From positions 366,941-430,940 of the forward strand of contig WGMB01000001.1 of the NCBI GenBank assembly GCA_016125275.1: a stretch of 64,000 nucleotides of DNA, in the 5' to 3' direction. The notes under the pieces were generated by a model. That model was given only the letters and a program-made list of their open reading frames with translations. It was not told the origin of the DNA and ran no database searches. Source of the stretch: Acidobacteriota bacterium (GTDB lineage: Bacteria; Acidobacteriota; Terriglobia; Bryobacterales; UBA6623). A program made the translations under genes and the position numbers. Positions 23,014 to 31,827 of the stretch are shown in pieces (the stretch's first letter is position 1; every line of letters begins with the position of its first letter).

Positions 23014-23041
23014 TTGCCCCGGCCGGTAGCTCTAGTATAAT
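23014..23041 (+). promoter_or_regulatory. promoter of the RodZ-like gene
   Basis: TTGCCC, 16-base spacer, TATAAT, ending 20 bases before the ATG. This is the clearest sigma-70-type promoter in the window. It lies in the gap between divergent genes. Confidence 0.65.
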
Positions 23042-23061
23042 CTGAGAACCGCAAGAGACCT

Positions 23062-23994
23062 ATGGCAACTCTCGGCGAATACCTGCGGTCGCACCGAGAG
23101 GAAAAAGGCGTTTCTCTCGAAGAGATCGCCGACGCGACGCGCATCAACGTTTCCCAACTTCGTGCGATTGAGGAGGAGAATTTCTCTGTCCTTCCCGGCG
23201 GCGTCTTCACGATCAGCTTCGTGAGGCAGTACGCCCGTGCGGTGGGCGCGGATGAGGATCAGGCGGCGAGCCTGTTGAAGGCGCGCACGCCGGTGACGCC
23301 GGAGCTGCCCTATGCCGGGGCTGCGGAGCGCACGCGTGACCCGCTGTTGGCGCGGGGGCCGGGCGGCCGGATTTCCGAAGAGATCGGCGGATTCCTCAAT
23401 TCGCACGGCAGCGCCATCGCGAGTGTCGCGGTCGGCATGTTGTTGATCGTAGGCGGCCTTTACTCCTACGAAGCCTGGGACGAGAGCCGCCAGGACGCCG
23501 CGACGCAAGAGGCTGCTGCTGAAGTCCCGCAGCCGAACCAGGCGACGAGTCGCGAGCCGGAGCCGACGCCGGTGGTCAACAAGGAGCCCCAAGCGGCGAT
23601 TCGGCTGGAGCTCGAGATCGTCGATACGGTGTGGATTCGCGCCGACGCCGACGGCTCCCGGGTGCTCGAAGGCGTGTTTCGCGCCGGGGACCATCGGCCG
23701 ATCCGCGCCGACAAGAAGGTCACCATGAAGGTCGGCAACGCCGGCGGCGTCGTGTTGGCGCTGAACGGCGAGGCGCTCCCGCCGCTGGGGCCGCGCGGGC
23801 ACGTGCGGAGCCTGGAAGTGACGCCCGACGGGATGGAGATCATCCTGCCCGAGCCCAAGCCGGATGCGCAGCGCCCGCCGAACGCCGTGCGGCTGCCGAC
23901 GACGACGGCTGCCAGCCGCTGGGCGGACTTGGCGTGGTCGATCCCCGCCCCCTCGGGCCGCTCGACCTCGACGCGAACCGACGCGACGCGCTAG
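23062..23994 (+). CDS. RodZ-like membrane protein with HTH and DUF4115-type domains
   Basis: 310 residues. An N-terminal helix-turn-helix of the RodZ/HTH_25 type spans residues 1-65 (LGEYLRSHREEKGVSLEEI, VLPGGVFTISFVRQYAR). One transmembrane helix lies near 120-138, followed by a Glu/Pro/Gln-rich linker and a periplasmic DUF4115-like beta domain near 180-275. RodZ proteins link the MreB cytoskeleton to the cell-shape machinery. The family fit is good; the actual role here is inference. The frame is clean and has its own promoter. Confidence 0.85.
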   Translation: MATLGEYLRSHREEKGVSLEEIADATRINVSQLRAIEEENFSVLPGGVFTISFVRQYARAVGADEDQAASLLKARTPVTPELPYAGAAERTRDPLLARGPGGRISEEIGGFLNSHGSAIASVAVGMLLIVGGLYSYEAWDESRQDAATQEAAAEVPQPNQATSREPEPTPVVNKEPQAAIRLELEIVDTVWIRADADGSRVLEGVFRAGDHRPIRADKKVTMKVGNAGGVVLALNGEALPPLGPRGHVRSLEVTPDGMEIILPEPKPDAQRPPNAVRLPTTTAASRWADLAWSIPAPSGRSTSTRTDATR

Positions 23995-24026
23995 AATCGG
24001 ACCCCGAGCCGGGGTGCTGCAAATCC

Positions 24027-25238
24027 ATGAGTCTTGATCGTCGGGCCTTCGCCCAAGCCCTCAGTGCGGGCGGATTCGCCCTGGCCGTTTCCGCCGGCGG
24101 AGCCGCCCTGTCTCAGGGCTCCCGCATCCGCAAGGTGGAGGTGCTGCCCACCGGCATTCCGTTCCAGTCCGAGTTCAAGATCGGCGTCGGCTCGGTCGGC
24201 GGCAAGGGAAAGCCCGGTAAGTACGTCTTCATCCGCATGGAGACCGAAGACGGCCACGTGGGCTGGGGCATGACGAACACGGTGCCGAACTGGTCCTACG
24301 AGACCGTTGAAGCCGTGGTCGGGACGATCGAGGGCTATCTCAAGCCCCTGGCGCTGGGCAAGACGCCCTTTGAGCTGAACCTGCTGAAGAAGCAGATGGA
24401 CGAGACGATCCGTCCGGCGGTCTCCAACGGCGCTCCGTTCGCCAAGAGCGCGGTCGAGATCGCCATGCTGGACCTGCAGGGCAAGATCGCCGGGTTGCCC
24501 TTGCACGCTTTGCTGGGCGGCAAGGTCAAGAGCGCGATCGACCTGTGCTTCGCCGTCTCGATCGATACCCCGAAGGCGATGGCCGCTGAAGTTTCCAAGT
24601 GGCCGGCTTGCAAGTGCTTCAAGGTCAAGGTGAGCGGCGACGCCGACCTGGACGTGAAGCGCCTGGAGGCGATTTCGGCGGCGCGGCCGGACATACAGAT
24701 CTGGCTCGACGCCAACCAGTCCTACCAGCCGATCGCGCTGGAACGATTCCTGAGGGCGATCGCCGACTTCCGGCAGATCCGCTGCTTCGAGCAACCGGTG
24801 CGCAGCGAGGACTGGCTGGGGCTGCGCCGGATGCGCGAGAAGAGCCCGTACCCGGTCGCTCTGGACGAGGGCTCGTTCTCGTCGTTCGATGTGGCGCGCG
24901 CCGCCGTTCTGGACGTGGCGGACCTGGTGGTGTTGAAGGTCCCCAAGTCGGGCGGCGTGACCAACTGCTACAAGTCGTCCGTGGTGGCGGAAGCGCACGG
25001 CCTGGGCCTGCTCGGCAGCGGCCTGACCGACGCGGGCGTGAGCCTGATCGCGGCCATCCACCTCTATTCGACGCTCGACCTGCTGCTGCCGCCGGAGCTC
25101 AACGGTCCGCAGTTCCTGAGCGACCTGTTTGTCGAGGATTTGCAGATCGACGGCGTGACCGTGACGGTGCCGGACAAGCCCGGCCTCGGCATCACGGTTC
25201 CTGAAGCCAAGGTCCGGGCGCACGCTCTGAAGCTTTAA
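24027..25238 (+). CDS. enolase-superfamily enzyme (mandelate racemase/muconate lactonizing type) with Tat-like signal
   Basis: 403 residues. The N-terminus has a twin-arginine type signal (DRRAFAQALSAGGFALAVS). The barrel keeps K199-x-K201, the metal ligands D228, E255 and D280-E281, and K304 at the opposite side. This is the muconate-lactonizing/dipeptide-epimerase style active site, so it should be a functional racemase, cycloisomerase or epimerase. The substrate is unknown. The start was placed at the ATG that begins the signal; the open frame upstream overlaps the RodZ-like gene in another frame. Confidence 0.88.
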   Translation: MSLDRRAFAQALSAGGFALAVSAGGAALSQGSRIRKVEVLPTGIPFQSEFKIGVGSVGGKGKPGKYVFIRMETEDGHVGWGMTNTVPNWSYETVEAVVGTIEGYLKPLALGKTPFELNLLKKQMDETIRPAVSNGAPFAKSAVEIAMLDLQGKIAGLPLHALLGGKVKSAIDLCFAVSIDTPKAMAAEVSKWPACKCFKVKVSGDADLDVKRLEAISAARPDIQIWLDANQSYQPIALERFLRAIADFRQIRCFEQPVRSEDWLGLRRMREKSPYPVALDEGSFSSFDVARAAVLDVADLVVLKVPKSGGVTNCYKSSVVAEAHGLGLLGSGLTDAGVSLIAAIHLYSTLDLLLPPELNGPQFLSDLFVEDLQIDGVTVTVPDKPGLGITVPEAKVRAHALKL

Positions 25239-25248
25239 ACGGCCCGCT

Positions 25249-26133
25249 TTATTTCCAGGGCGGCGTCGAGGGCAGCAGCTTGTCGAACTCGGCGATCCGA
25301 GCCGCTTCGTACTCGCCGGCATAAGTTCCGGCGAAGAAGCGGCCGAGGGCCTCGTCATGGAGTCTTTGCCAGGACTCTTCCTCGTGGCCCGGGTTGATGG
25401 GGTAGAACAGGCAGTCGGACGCCTGGGCCGCCTTCAGATCGCCCGGAGCGTCGCCAATCATCAGCTTCTTGCCGGGCTCGTAGCGACCGCCCCCGGCCAT
25501 CTCGCGCAGGTGGTCGGTCTTCTTGCCCAGCTCCTGGCCCGCGATGATCTTGGGGTAGTCGAGCATCTCGTTCTCTTCCCACTCGCGCACCAAGGCCTCG
25601 CCGGGCGTGCCGGAAACGACCGCCAAGTCCGCCTGGGCGTTGATCATGTCGAGGCACTCGCGCACCTTGGGGAAGGGCGGCACGCCTTCCACGATGTCCT
25701 TCACCATGGCGTTCACCGCCAGGCTCCAGGCCATCGTCTGATCCAGCAGCGGGTGCGGATTCGCCTTCATGTAGTCGGTCAAGCCGGCATTCGACGGCGG
25801 CAGCCCGGAGTCGATGAAGGCTTTCAGCGGCGCCAGGTCCGGCAAATGCAGGCCGCGCTCCATCGGGTCGGGCCAGTCGCCGAGCAACTCCAGCGAGCGC
25901 ACCAGCACCGGAAAGCGGTTCATGCCGCGCGAGACCGAGTAGAGGTTGGCGAACTCCCAGACGCGGCGGGCGTACTTGGCCGCCGCTTGCAGTCGGAAGT
26001 GCTTCACGAACATCGGCGTGAAGCACTCCTTGTGCTTGATCTCCATGGAGTCGAAGACGCAGCCGTCGGAGTCCAGGCCGACGAAGAAGTCGTGGTTCTT
26101 GGTGAATTCAGCGAGGGTGTGAACGAGAGACAT
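25249..26133 (-). CDS. HAD-superfamily hydrolase
   Basis: 294 residues. Motif I is GLDSDGCVFDSMEIKHKE (first Asp as nucleophile), motif II VVSGTPGEAL, and motifs III/IV include KKLMIGDAPGDLKAA. A large helical cap of about 130 residues sits between motifs I and II. It is probably a cytoplasmic sugar-phosphate or small-molecule phosphatase. The start is the internal ATG with MSLVHTLAEF; the upstream extension is Pro/Arg-rich and unlikely. It is convergent with the enolase-superfamily gene with a 10-base gap. Confidence 0.85.
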   Translation of the reverse strand: MSLVHTLAEFTKNHDFFVGLDSDGCVFDSMEIKHKECFTPMFVKHFRLQAAAKYARRVWEFANLYSVSRGMNRFPVLVRSLELLGDWPDPMERGLHLPDLAPLKAFIDSGLPPSNAGLTDYMKANPHPLLDQTMAWSLAVNAMVKDIVEGVPPFPKVRECLDMINAQADLAVVSGTPGEALVREWEENEMLDYPKIIAGQELGKKTDHLREMAGGGRYEPGKKLMIGDAPGDLKAAQASDCLFYPINPGHEEESWQRLHDEALGRFFAGTYAGEYEAARIAEFDKLLPSTPPWK

Positions 26134-26283
26134 GGTCGTATCAGAAGGAGAGGATGAGGGGGGAAGGCGTCCCGTTGCGGGCGACCTGGAAGTGTTGGCG
26201 GGCTTGGGCCGTCGCGGGGCGGGCAGGGGCGCTCGGATGCGTCCCCTGGCCCGCGCCGCGGGCTCCAACCGTTCCGCGTCGGA

Positions 26284-27696
26284 CTACTTCTCGTTCCACT
26301 GCGAGTGGAACACGCCCTCCATGTCGAGCCGCTTGTAGGTGTGCGCGCCGAAGTTGTCCCGCAAGCCCTGCAGCAGATTCGCCGGCAGGAACTCCGAGCG
26401 GTAGCTCTCGATGTAGGCCAGCGTGGCGCCCAGACAGGTGGTGGGAACGCCGGTGCGGGCGGCGATGCGGATCACCTTGCGCAAGTCCGGCAGCGTGTCG
26501 TTGACGATCTTCGAGAAGTACGGATGCGTCAACATGTTCGCCAAGCCGGGCTGCTCCTTGAAGGCCTGCTTGATCGGGTCCAGCAGCTTCGAGCGGATGA
26601 TGCAGCCTTCCTTCCAGATGCGGGCGACCTCGGCGAGGTTGGTGCCGTAGTCGTACTCTTTCGAGGCTTCCTGAATCAGCGCCATGCCCTGGGCGTAGCT
26701 GGCGATCATCGAGACGTAGGTGGCGTTGAACAGCGCCTCCACCAAGTCCTTACGCCGCTTGCCGTGGCGCCGCTCCGGCCCGTCTAGGATCTTCGAAGCC
26801 TCCACGCGCTGCGGCTTGAGTCCGGAGAGGATGCGCGCTTCCACGGCCATCGAAAGCGTCGGGATCGGCACGCCCAAGTCCAGCGCCGTCTGCGCCGTCC
26901 ACTTGCCCGTGCCTTTCTGGCCGGCGGTGTCGAGCACCTTCTCGACCAGCCAGCCCGAACCCTGATCGTCCTTCTTGGCCAGGCACTGCGCGGTGATCTC
27001 GATCAAGAACCCGCCGATCTCGCTCTTGGTCCAGTCGGCAAAGACTTCCTGGATCTTCGGCGTCGACATACCGGCGGACTTGCGCAGGATGTCGTACACC
27101 TCGCAGATGATCTGCATGATGCCGTACTCGATGCCGTTGTGGACCATCTTCACGTAATGGCCCGCCGAGGTCCGGCCGCAGTAGGTCACGCAAGGGCCGT
27201 CGTCTTCGGTCTTCGCGGCGATCTTCTCGAGCACCGGCGCGATCCGCTCATAGGCTTCGTACTTGCCGCCCGGCATGATCGAAGGGCCCCACAGCGCGCC
27301 TTCCTCGCCGCCGGAGATGCCGCAGCCGACGAAGTGGAAGCCCTTGGCCTGCAGCGCTTCGTTGCGGCGGTTGGTGTCAGGGAAGTGGGAGTTGCCTCCG
27401 TCGATGATGATGTCGCCGGGCTCGAGGTGCTGGGTGAGCGCCTCGATGACGGCGTCGGTTCCGGCGCCTGCGGTAACCATGAGCAGCACGCGACGGGGCG
27501 GCTCGAGCTTCTGGACGAACTCCTCGATCGACTGCGTGACGAAGACGTTCTTGCCCGCCGACTTCTCCCGCATCTCGTTGGCTTTGTCTTCGCTGCGGTT
27601 GTAGGCGATGACCTCAAAGCCATTGCGTTCGATGTTGAGGGCCACGTTCTGACCCATCACGCCGAGGCCGGCGACGCCGAAATTTCCTTGAGACAT
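26284..27696 (-). CDS. gnd: 6-phosphogluconate dehydrogenase, decarboxylating
   Basis: 470 residues, the usual length for the long (dimeric) form. Rossmann start FGVAGLGVMGQNVALN, then GNSHFPDTNRRNEAL, SGGEEGALWGPSIMPGG and the catalytic Lys/Asn region VKMVHNGIEYG. It oxidises 6-phosphogluconate to ribulose 5-phosphate plus CO2, giving NADPH in the oxidative pentose phosphate pathway. AAAGGAA lies upstream of the ATG. A TAGAAT element lies in its leader. Confidence 0.98.
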   Translation of the reverse strand: MSQGNFGVAGLGVMGQNVALNIERNGFEVIAYNRSEDKANEMREKSAGKNVFVTQSIEEFVQKLEPPRRVLLMVTAGAGTDAVIEALTQHLEPGDIIIDGGNSHFPDTNRRNEALQAKGFHFVGCGISGGEEGALWGPSIMPGGKYEAYERIAPVLEKIAAKTEDDGPCVTYCGRTSAGHYVKMVHNGIEYGIMQIICEVYDILRKSAGMSTPKIQEVFADWTKSEIGGFLIEITAQCLAKKDDQGSGWLVEKVLDTAGQKGTGKWTAQTALDLGVPIPTLSMAVEARILSGLKPQRVEASKILDGPERRHGKRRKDLVEALFNATYVSMIASYAQGMALIQEASKEYDYGTNLAEVARIWKEGCIIRSKLLDPIKQAFKEQPGLANMLTHPYFSKIVNDTLPDLRKVIRIAARTGVPTTCLGATLAYIESYRSEFLPANLLQGLRDNFGAHTYKRLDMEGVFHSQWNEK

Positions 27697-27808
27697 GTGG
27701 CTGATTCCTTTTGCTGAGAACGGATTCTACTAGGGAGCGATCCACCATTGTAGCGAGGCGCGTCCGAAACGGGGGCGTGGATCTGGGGGACGGATTGGTA
27801 ACGAAAAT

Positions 27809-27838
27809 GTGACACTCGCGGCGCACGCGGGCTAGACT
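27809..27838 (+). promoter_or_regulatory. candidate promoter of the sugar dehydrogenase gene
   Basis: GTGACA, 18-base spacer, TAGACT, ending 16 bases before the ATG. It lies in the 158-base gap shared with divergent gnd. Confidence 0.4.
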
Positions 27839-27854
27839 GGGCCTTTTCCCGGCC

Positions 27855-30032
27855 ATGAATCCCTCTCTCGTGCGGGCCGCTGCGCCCCTGTTATTGTTTT
27901 TCGTCTTCTGCGCCGTTCCACTCGTTGCGCAGGAGAATCCGCTGGAGGACGTGCTATTCGATCCGGTCGTGACCGGCTTGGACCTGCCCGTGTCGCTGGC
28001 GTTCTCACCCGTCGGTCCGGAATGGATCTACATCGTGGAGCAGCCGGGACGCGTCCGGCTGTTCGACGGGGTACGCGTCCAGTCCGAACCGGTCGTGGAC
28101 GTTTCCCGCCGCGTCTCCTGCTGCGGGGAGGACGGTTTGCTCGGCATCGCCCTGCATCCGGCCTTCGCGAGCAATCACTGGATGTACGTGTACTACGTGG
28201 AGCCGGGCGATGACTCGTATTTCTCCGTGATCAAGCGCTATGAGCTGAGCCCTGATGGGCGCAGCGCTCTGCCAGGTTCGGAGAAGGAGATTCTGCGCTT
28301 CGTGCAGCCCACGTTCGGGCACAATGCCGGCCAACTGCGCTTCGGGCCCGACGGCCTGCTCTACATCTCGGTGGGAGACGGTGGCGCGGAAGGCCGCGCC
28401 GGCGCGCTGGCCGCCCAACGGCTAGACACGCTGTTGGGCAAGATCCTGCGCATCGACGTGGACGGCGGAGACCCCTACGGCATCCCTCCGGCGAATCCTC
28501 TGCTCGGCGTGGAAGGGGCGCGGCCCGAGATCTTCGCCCTGGGCCTGCGCAACCCCTGGCGCTTCAGCTTTGACAAGGAGACCGGCGACATCTGGATCGG
28601 CGACGTGGGCAGCGGCCGAGCCGAGGAGATCGACCGGATTCCGGCGCGGACTGAGCAGGCGCTGAACTTCGGCTGGCCCGACTACGAGGGCGACGACTGC
28701 TCCCTGCTCGAGTCCGACGGCTGTGAGGATCAGGGCTATCAGATGCCGACGGTCGAGATTTTGCGGTCGGACGTGCTGTGCTCGGCCATCGTCGCGGGCT
28801 TCCGATATAGGGGGGCCGACATGCCCGGTCTCACGGGACGTTTCTTCTTCGCCGACTGGTGCTCCGAAAGACTCTGGGCCGCGACCGAGACCGACGAGGG
28901 TTGGGACCCCGGCGTCCCGGTGGAGACCGGACTGCACATTGCGAGCTTCGGACAGGACGCTGCGGGCGAGATCTACGCCTTAGGCCGGACCAGCGGAACG
29001 ATCTTCCGGCTGCGGACCGTCTGGCCGCGCCCGGGTCTTTCGGTCGTGAGCCCGGCGACGGTCACGCTCGGCGGCGAGCCGTTTGAGATGACGGTGCTGG
29101 GCTCGGCGTTCCATCGAGCGTCGACAGTGTTCCTGGATGACCAGCCGCTGGAGACCGTGTTTCTGGACTCCCGTCGGTTGCGCGCCGTCGTCGACCCCAA
29201 GACGCTCGGCGAAGCCCGCACGGCGCTGCTGAGCGTCCGGAGCCCCGAGCCGGCTGACGGGGACAGCGATCCGCTGGAGCTGGCGCTGGAGGTCCGCGAA
29301 GGGGCTGCGCCGCACGCTGTGGCGGGGGGCGTGGTCAATGCCGCCAGTTTCCAGGCGAGTCCGCTAGTGCCGGGGCAGGTGGTCTCGATTTTCGGCGAGG
29401 CTCTGGCCTCGACGAGCGAGGCCGCCACGGCGCTGCCGTTGCCCACCTCGCTGGGCGGTGCGACCGTACGCCTTTCGAGCGGAGAGGCCCTGCCGCTGCT
29501 GTTCGCCTCGCCGGGGCAGATCAATTTCGTGACGCCCTGGGGCCTGTTGACCGACACTTCCTTTGGGTTGGAGGTCGAATCGGGCGGCGCGCGGACCTCG
29601 CAACTGGTCGTGCAGTCGGCCCTGGTCAACCCGGCGGTCTTCACCATGAATCAAAGCGGGACCGGACAGGCGGCGGCGCTGATCTCCGGGACCGGCGCCC
29701 TGGCCGCCCCGGTGGGAACCACGGCGGACTCTCGCCCGGTGCATCCCGGCGAGTATGTCGAGATTTACACGACGGGGTTGGGGGCCGTGCTGCCGGAGAC
29801 GCCGGTGGATGACGCCGCCTACGGGGCTTTGCAGGAGGCCGTCGAGATCCCGGCGGTCTTCTTCGGAACCGTGGAGGCGGTCCCGGTGTTCGCGGGACGT
29901 GCGCCGGGCTTCGTGGGGCTGTACCAGGTGAACGTACAGGTTCCCGAGCAGGCGCCGCGGGGCAAGGCGGTGCGGCTGGTGGTGGCCGTGCGCGGGGTCC
30001 CTTCCCGGCAGGTCTCGATCGCCATCGAGTAG
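27855..30032 (+). CDS. secreted PQQ-type sugar dehydrogenase with TIGR03437-like C-terminal domain
   Basis: 725 residues. A signal peptide precedes a six-bladed beta-propeller of the soluble glucose/sorbosone dehydrogenase (GSDH) type: DLPVSLAFSPVG, GEDGLLGIALHPAF, GHNAGQLRFGPDGLLYISVGDGG, LRNPWRFSFD. An IPT/Ig-like segment (about 395-470) follows. The last 240 residues match the Solibacter-type C-terminal domain TIGR03437 (GGVVNAASF, VSIFGEALA, INFVTPWGL, GEYVEIYTTGLG). PQQ-dependent oxidation of a sugar in the periplasm or outside is likely. The C-terminal domain is a strong lineage marker and may mediate surface anchoring. Confidence 0.9.
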   Translation: MNPSLVRAAAPLLLFFVFCAVPLVAQENPLEDVLFDPVVTGLDLPVSLAFSPVGPEWIYIVEQPGRVRLFDGVRVQSEPVVDVSRRVSCCGEDGLLGIALHPAFASNHWMYVYYVEPGDDSYFSVIKRYELSPDGRSALPGSEKEILRFVQPTFGHNAGQLRFGPDGLLYISVGDGGAEGRAGALAAQRLDTLLGKILRIDVDGGDPYGIPPANPLLGVEGARPEIFALGLRNPWRFSFDKETGDIWIGDVGSGRAEEIDRIPARTEQALNFGWPDYEGDDCSLLESDGCEDQGYQMPTVEILRSDVLCSAIVAGFRYRGADMPGLTGRFFFADWCSERLWAATETDEGWDPGVPVETGLHIASFGQDAAGEIYALGRTSGTIFRLRTVWPRPGLSVVSPATVTLGGEPFEMTVLGSAFHRASTVFLDDQPLETVFLDSRRLRAVVDPKTLGEARTALLSVRSPEPADGDSDPLELALEVREGAAPHAVAGGVVNAASFQASPLVPGQVVSIFGEALASTSEAATALPLPTSLGGATVRLSSGEALPLLFASPGQINFVTPWGLLTDTSFGLEVESGGARTSQLVVQSALVNPAVFTMNQSGTGQAAALISGTGALAAPVGTTADSRPVHPGEYVEIYTTGLGAVLPETPVDDAAYGALQEAVEIPAVFFGTVEAVPVFAGRAPGFVGLYQVNVQVPEQAPRGKAVRLVVAVRGVPSRQVSIAIE

Positions 30033-30051
30033 AAGGGCGCTGGGGCCGTCC

Positions 30052-31827
30052 TCAGCGATTGGTCAACAGGATCTTGCCGCCGGCGGACGCCACCACGCGT
30101 CCCGGCGGCAGAGAGTCGAGCCGTTCCACGAAGGTGGCGATGTAGACCGGCTGCAACCCGGTCCACAACTCCTGAAAAGCCGCGTCATCCAGAAAGACGT
30201 GCGGGGCGCCGGGCGCGTTGGAGCCGTACTCGATGTTGTTGACGCGTCCGTTGAGTAGCAAGACCCGCTGGTTGGTGTAGAAGACCACGGAGGAGAACGA
30301 GTAGTACTGGTCGTCGAGCACGAGCCGGCCGGGCGGCGCGGCCAGGTAGGCGTCCGCCAAGGGTTTGGACGACAGATAGGGGTCGAAGCTGACCATCGCC
30401 CAGCGTGCGGCGTGGAAGAACAGCAACATCATGACGGCCGCGCCGGCCAGCCGGCCCCGAAAGCAACTGGCCGCACCCACTCCGAACGCCAGAGCGGCCA
30501 GCGCCAGCGGACCGCGCAGCCAGGCGAACGACTCGAGCGTCAGGTCCTGCATGTGGCCCAGCGCCAGGGTGTAGGCTTCAGGGTTGCTGGACAGGGAGCC
30601 GGCGATGTCGCCAGTGGTCTCTACGCCGACGGTGGCGATCAGCAGCCCCAGGCAAGCGGCGCAAGCCAGCGCGGCCGTCGCGCCGAGCGCCAGCCGTCCC
30701 CAGCGCACCAGCGCGCCGCCCCGCGCCACGGCGTCGCCCAGCAGCAGCGCCAAGGCCGGGTAGGCCGCCATGGTGTAGTACTCCTGCGAGGTCGACAGGG
30801 CGAAGAAAAGCAGCACGAACCCCAACCAGCAGAGGCAGAGGATGCGCACGCGCCCGGCTCGATCCGCCGGCCGAAACGGCAGCGTCGCGACGGCCGGAAG
30901 GAACGCGCTGAAGGGAAACAGCCACAGCAGGTGGCCGAGCCAGAAGAACGTCTGCGGCACCGTGTTGTAGTCCTTGGGGTAGCGCAGCCCCAAGTACCGC
31001 AGCACGTGCTCGTTGATGAAGTAGCGCCAGAAGAAGCCCCGATAAACGCCCGGCTCGCTCGTCATCGCGAAGTCGAAGTAGGGGGGATTTCGCAGGATCG
31101 CCGCGATGTGCCAGGGCGCGGCGATCAGCAGGCAGGCCGCGCCGGCCCAGGCCAGGCGGAGCCGCCGCCAAGAGCCCGGGTCCAGCAGGTTTCTGGTCGC
31201 CAGAAGGTACAGAAAGAGAGCGGCGCCGGGAAACACCAGCGCCGGGAGCCCCTTCCAGAGCACTCCCACGCCCAGCGCAGCGCCCAGCAGCGCGGACCAG
31301 AGCCGCGGCCGGCGAACGTCCCCCTCAAGCAGCCGCATGGCGGCGTAGAGGGACACAGTGATGGTGAGCGTGAGGGCTGGATCCGGGATGCGCATCCGGG
31401 AGAACAGCCACAAGCCCACCGAGCCGGCCAAGGCCGTCGCGGCCCAGCTCCCTGACGGCTCGCCGAACGCCCAGCGGCCGAATCGCAGCGTGACCCAGCA
31501 CAGCAGGACGCAGGCCAGCGCCAAGGGAATCCGCGCAGCCCAGGCGGAGACGCCGAACAGGGCGTAGCTCGCAGCCATGGCCCAAACCTGGCCCGGAGGC
31601 TTGTCGAAGTAGACCACGCCGTCGAGCCGGGCCGTGACCCAGTCGCCGGTTTCGAGCATCTGACGGGCGATCTGAGCGTAGGTGGCGTCCACGTCGTCCA
31701 TCAGCGCGGGAGGGCTGAGGATGGTTCCGAGGAAGATGGCGCAGGCGAAGGCCAGCAGCAGCGCTTCACCGGCGCGAGGCGTCCGGGCGCGAAGTATCCT
31801 GCCTGTAGAGGGCATCGGGGAGATCAA
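30052..31827 (-). CDS. GT-C glycosyltransferase, ArnT/PMT-like (family 39/83)
   Basis: 591 residues with about twelve transmembrane helices. After the first helix the motif DDVDATYAQIARQMLETGDWV carries the catalytic acidic pair of ArnT-like enzymes, and YFDKPPGQVW follows as in that family. It moves a sugar from polyprenyl phosphate to lipid A, protein or another envelope acceptor. The ATG overlaps the pilT stop (ATGA). That suggests a link to pilus function, for instance pilin glycosylation, though this is inference. Confidence 0.88.
   Translation of the reverse strand: MISPMPSTGRILRARTPRAGEALLLAFACAIFLGTILSPPALMDDVDATYAQIARQMLETGDWVTARLDGVVYFDKPPGQVWAMAASYALFGVSAWAARIPLALACVLLCWVTLRFGRWAFGEPSGSWAATALAGSVGLWLFSRMRIPDPALTLTITVSLYAAMRLLEGDVRRPRLWSALLGAALGVGVLWKGLPALVFPGAALFLYLLATRNLLDPGSWRRLRLAWAGAACLLIAAPWHIAAILRNPPYFDFAMTSEPGVYRGFFWRYFINEHVLRYLGLRYPKDYNTVPQTFFWLGHLLWLFPFSAFLPAVATLPFRPADRAGRVRILCLCWLGFVLLFFALSTSQEYYTMAAYPALALLLGDAVARGGALVRWGRLALGATAALACAACLGLLIATVGVETTGDIAGSLSSNPEAYTLALGHMQDLTLESFAWLRGPLALAALAFGVGAASCFRGRLAGAAVMMLLFFHAARWAMVSFDPYLSSKPLADAYLAAPPGRLVLDDQYYSFSSVVFYTNQRVLLLNGRVNNIEYGSNAPGAPHVFLDDAAFQELWTGLQPVYIATFVERLDSLPPGRVVASAGGKILLTNR

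Noticed and set aside
24000..24015. ACCCCGAGCCGGGGT palindrome as a terminator of the RodZ-like gene
   Set aside because: The loop is only three bases and no T-tract follows. It lies between two genes on the same strand and may be chance in GC-rich DNA.
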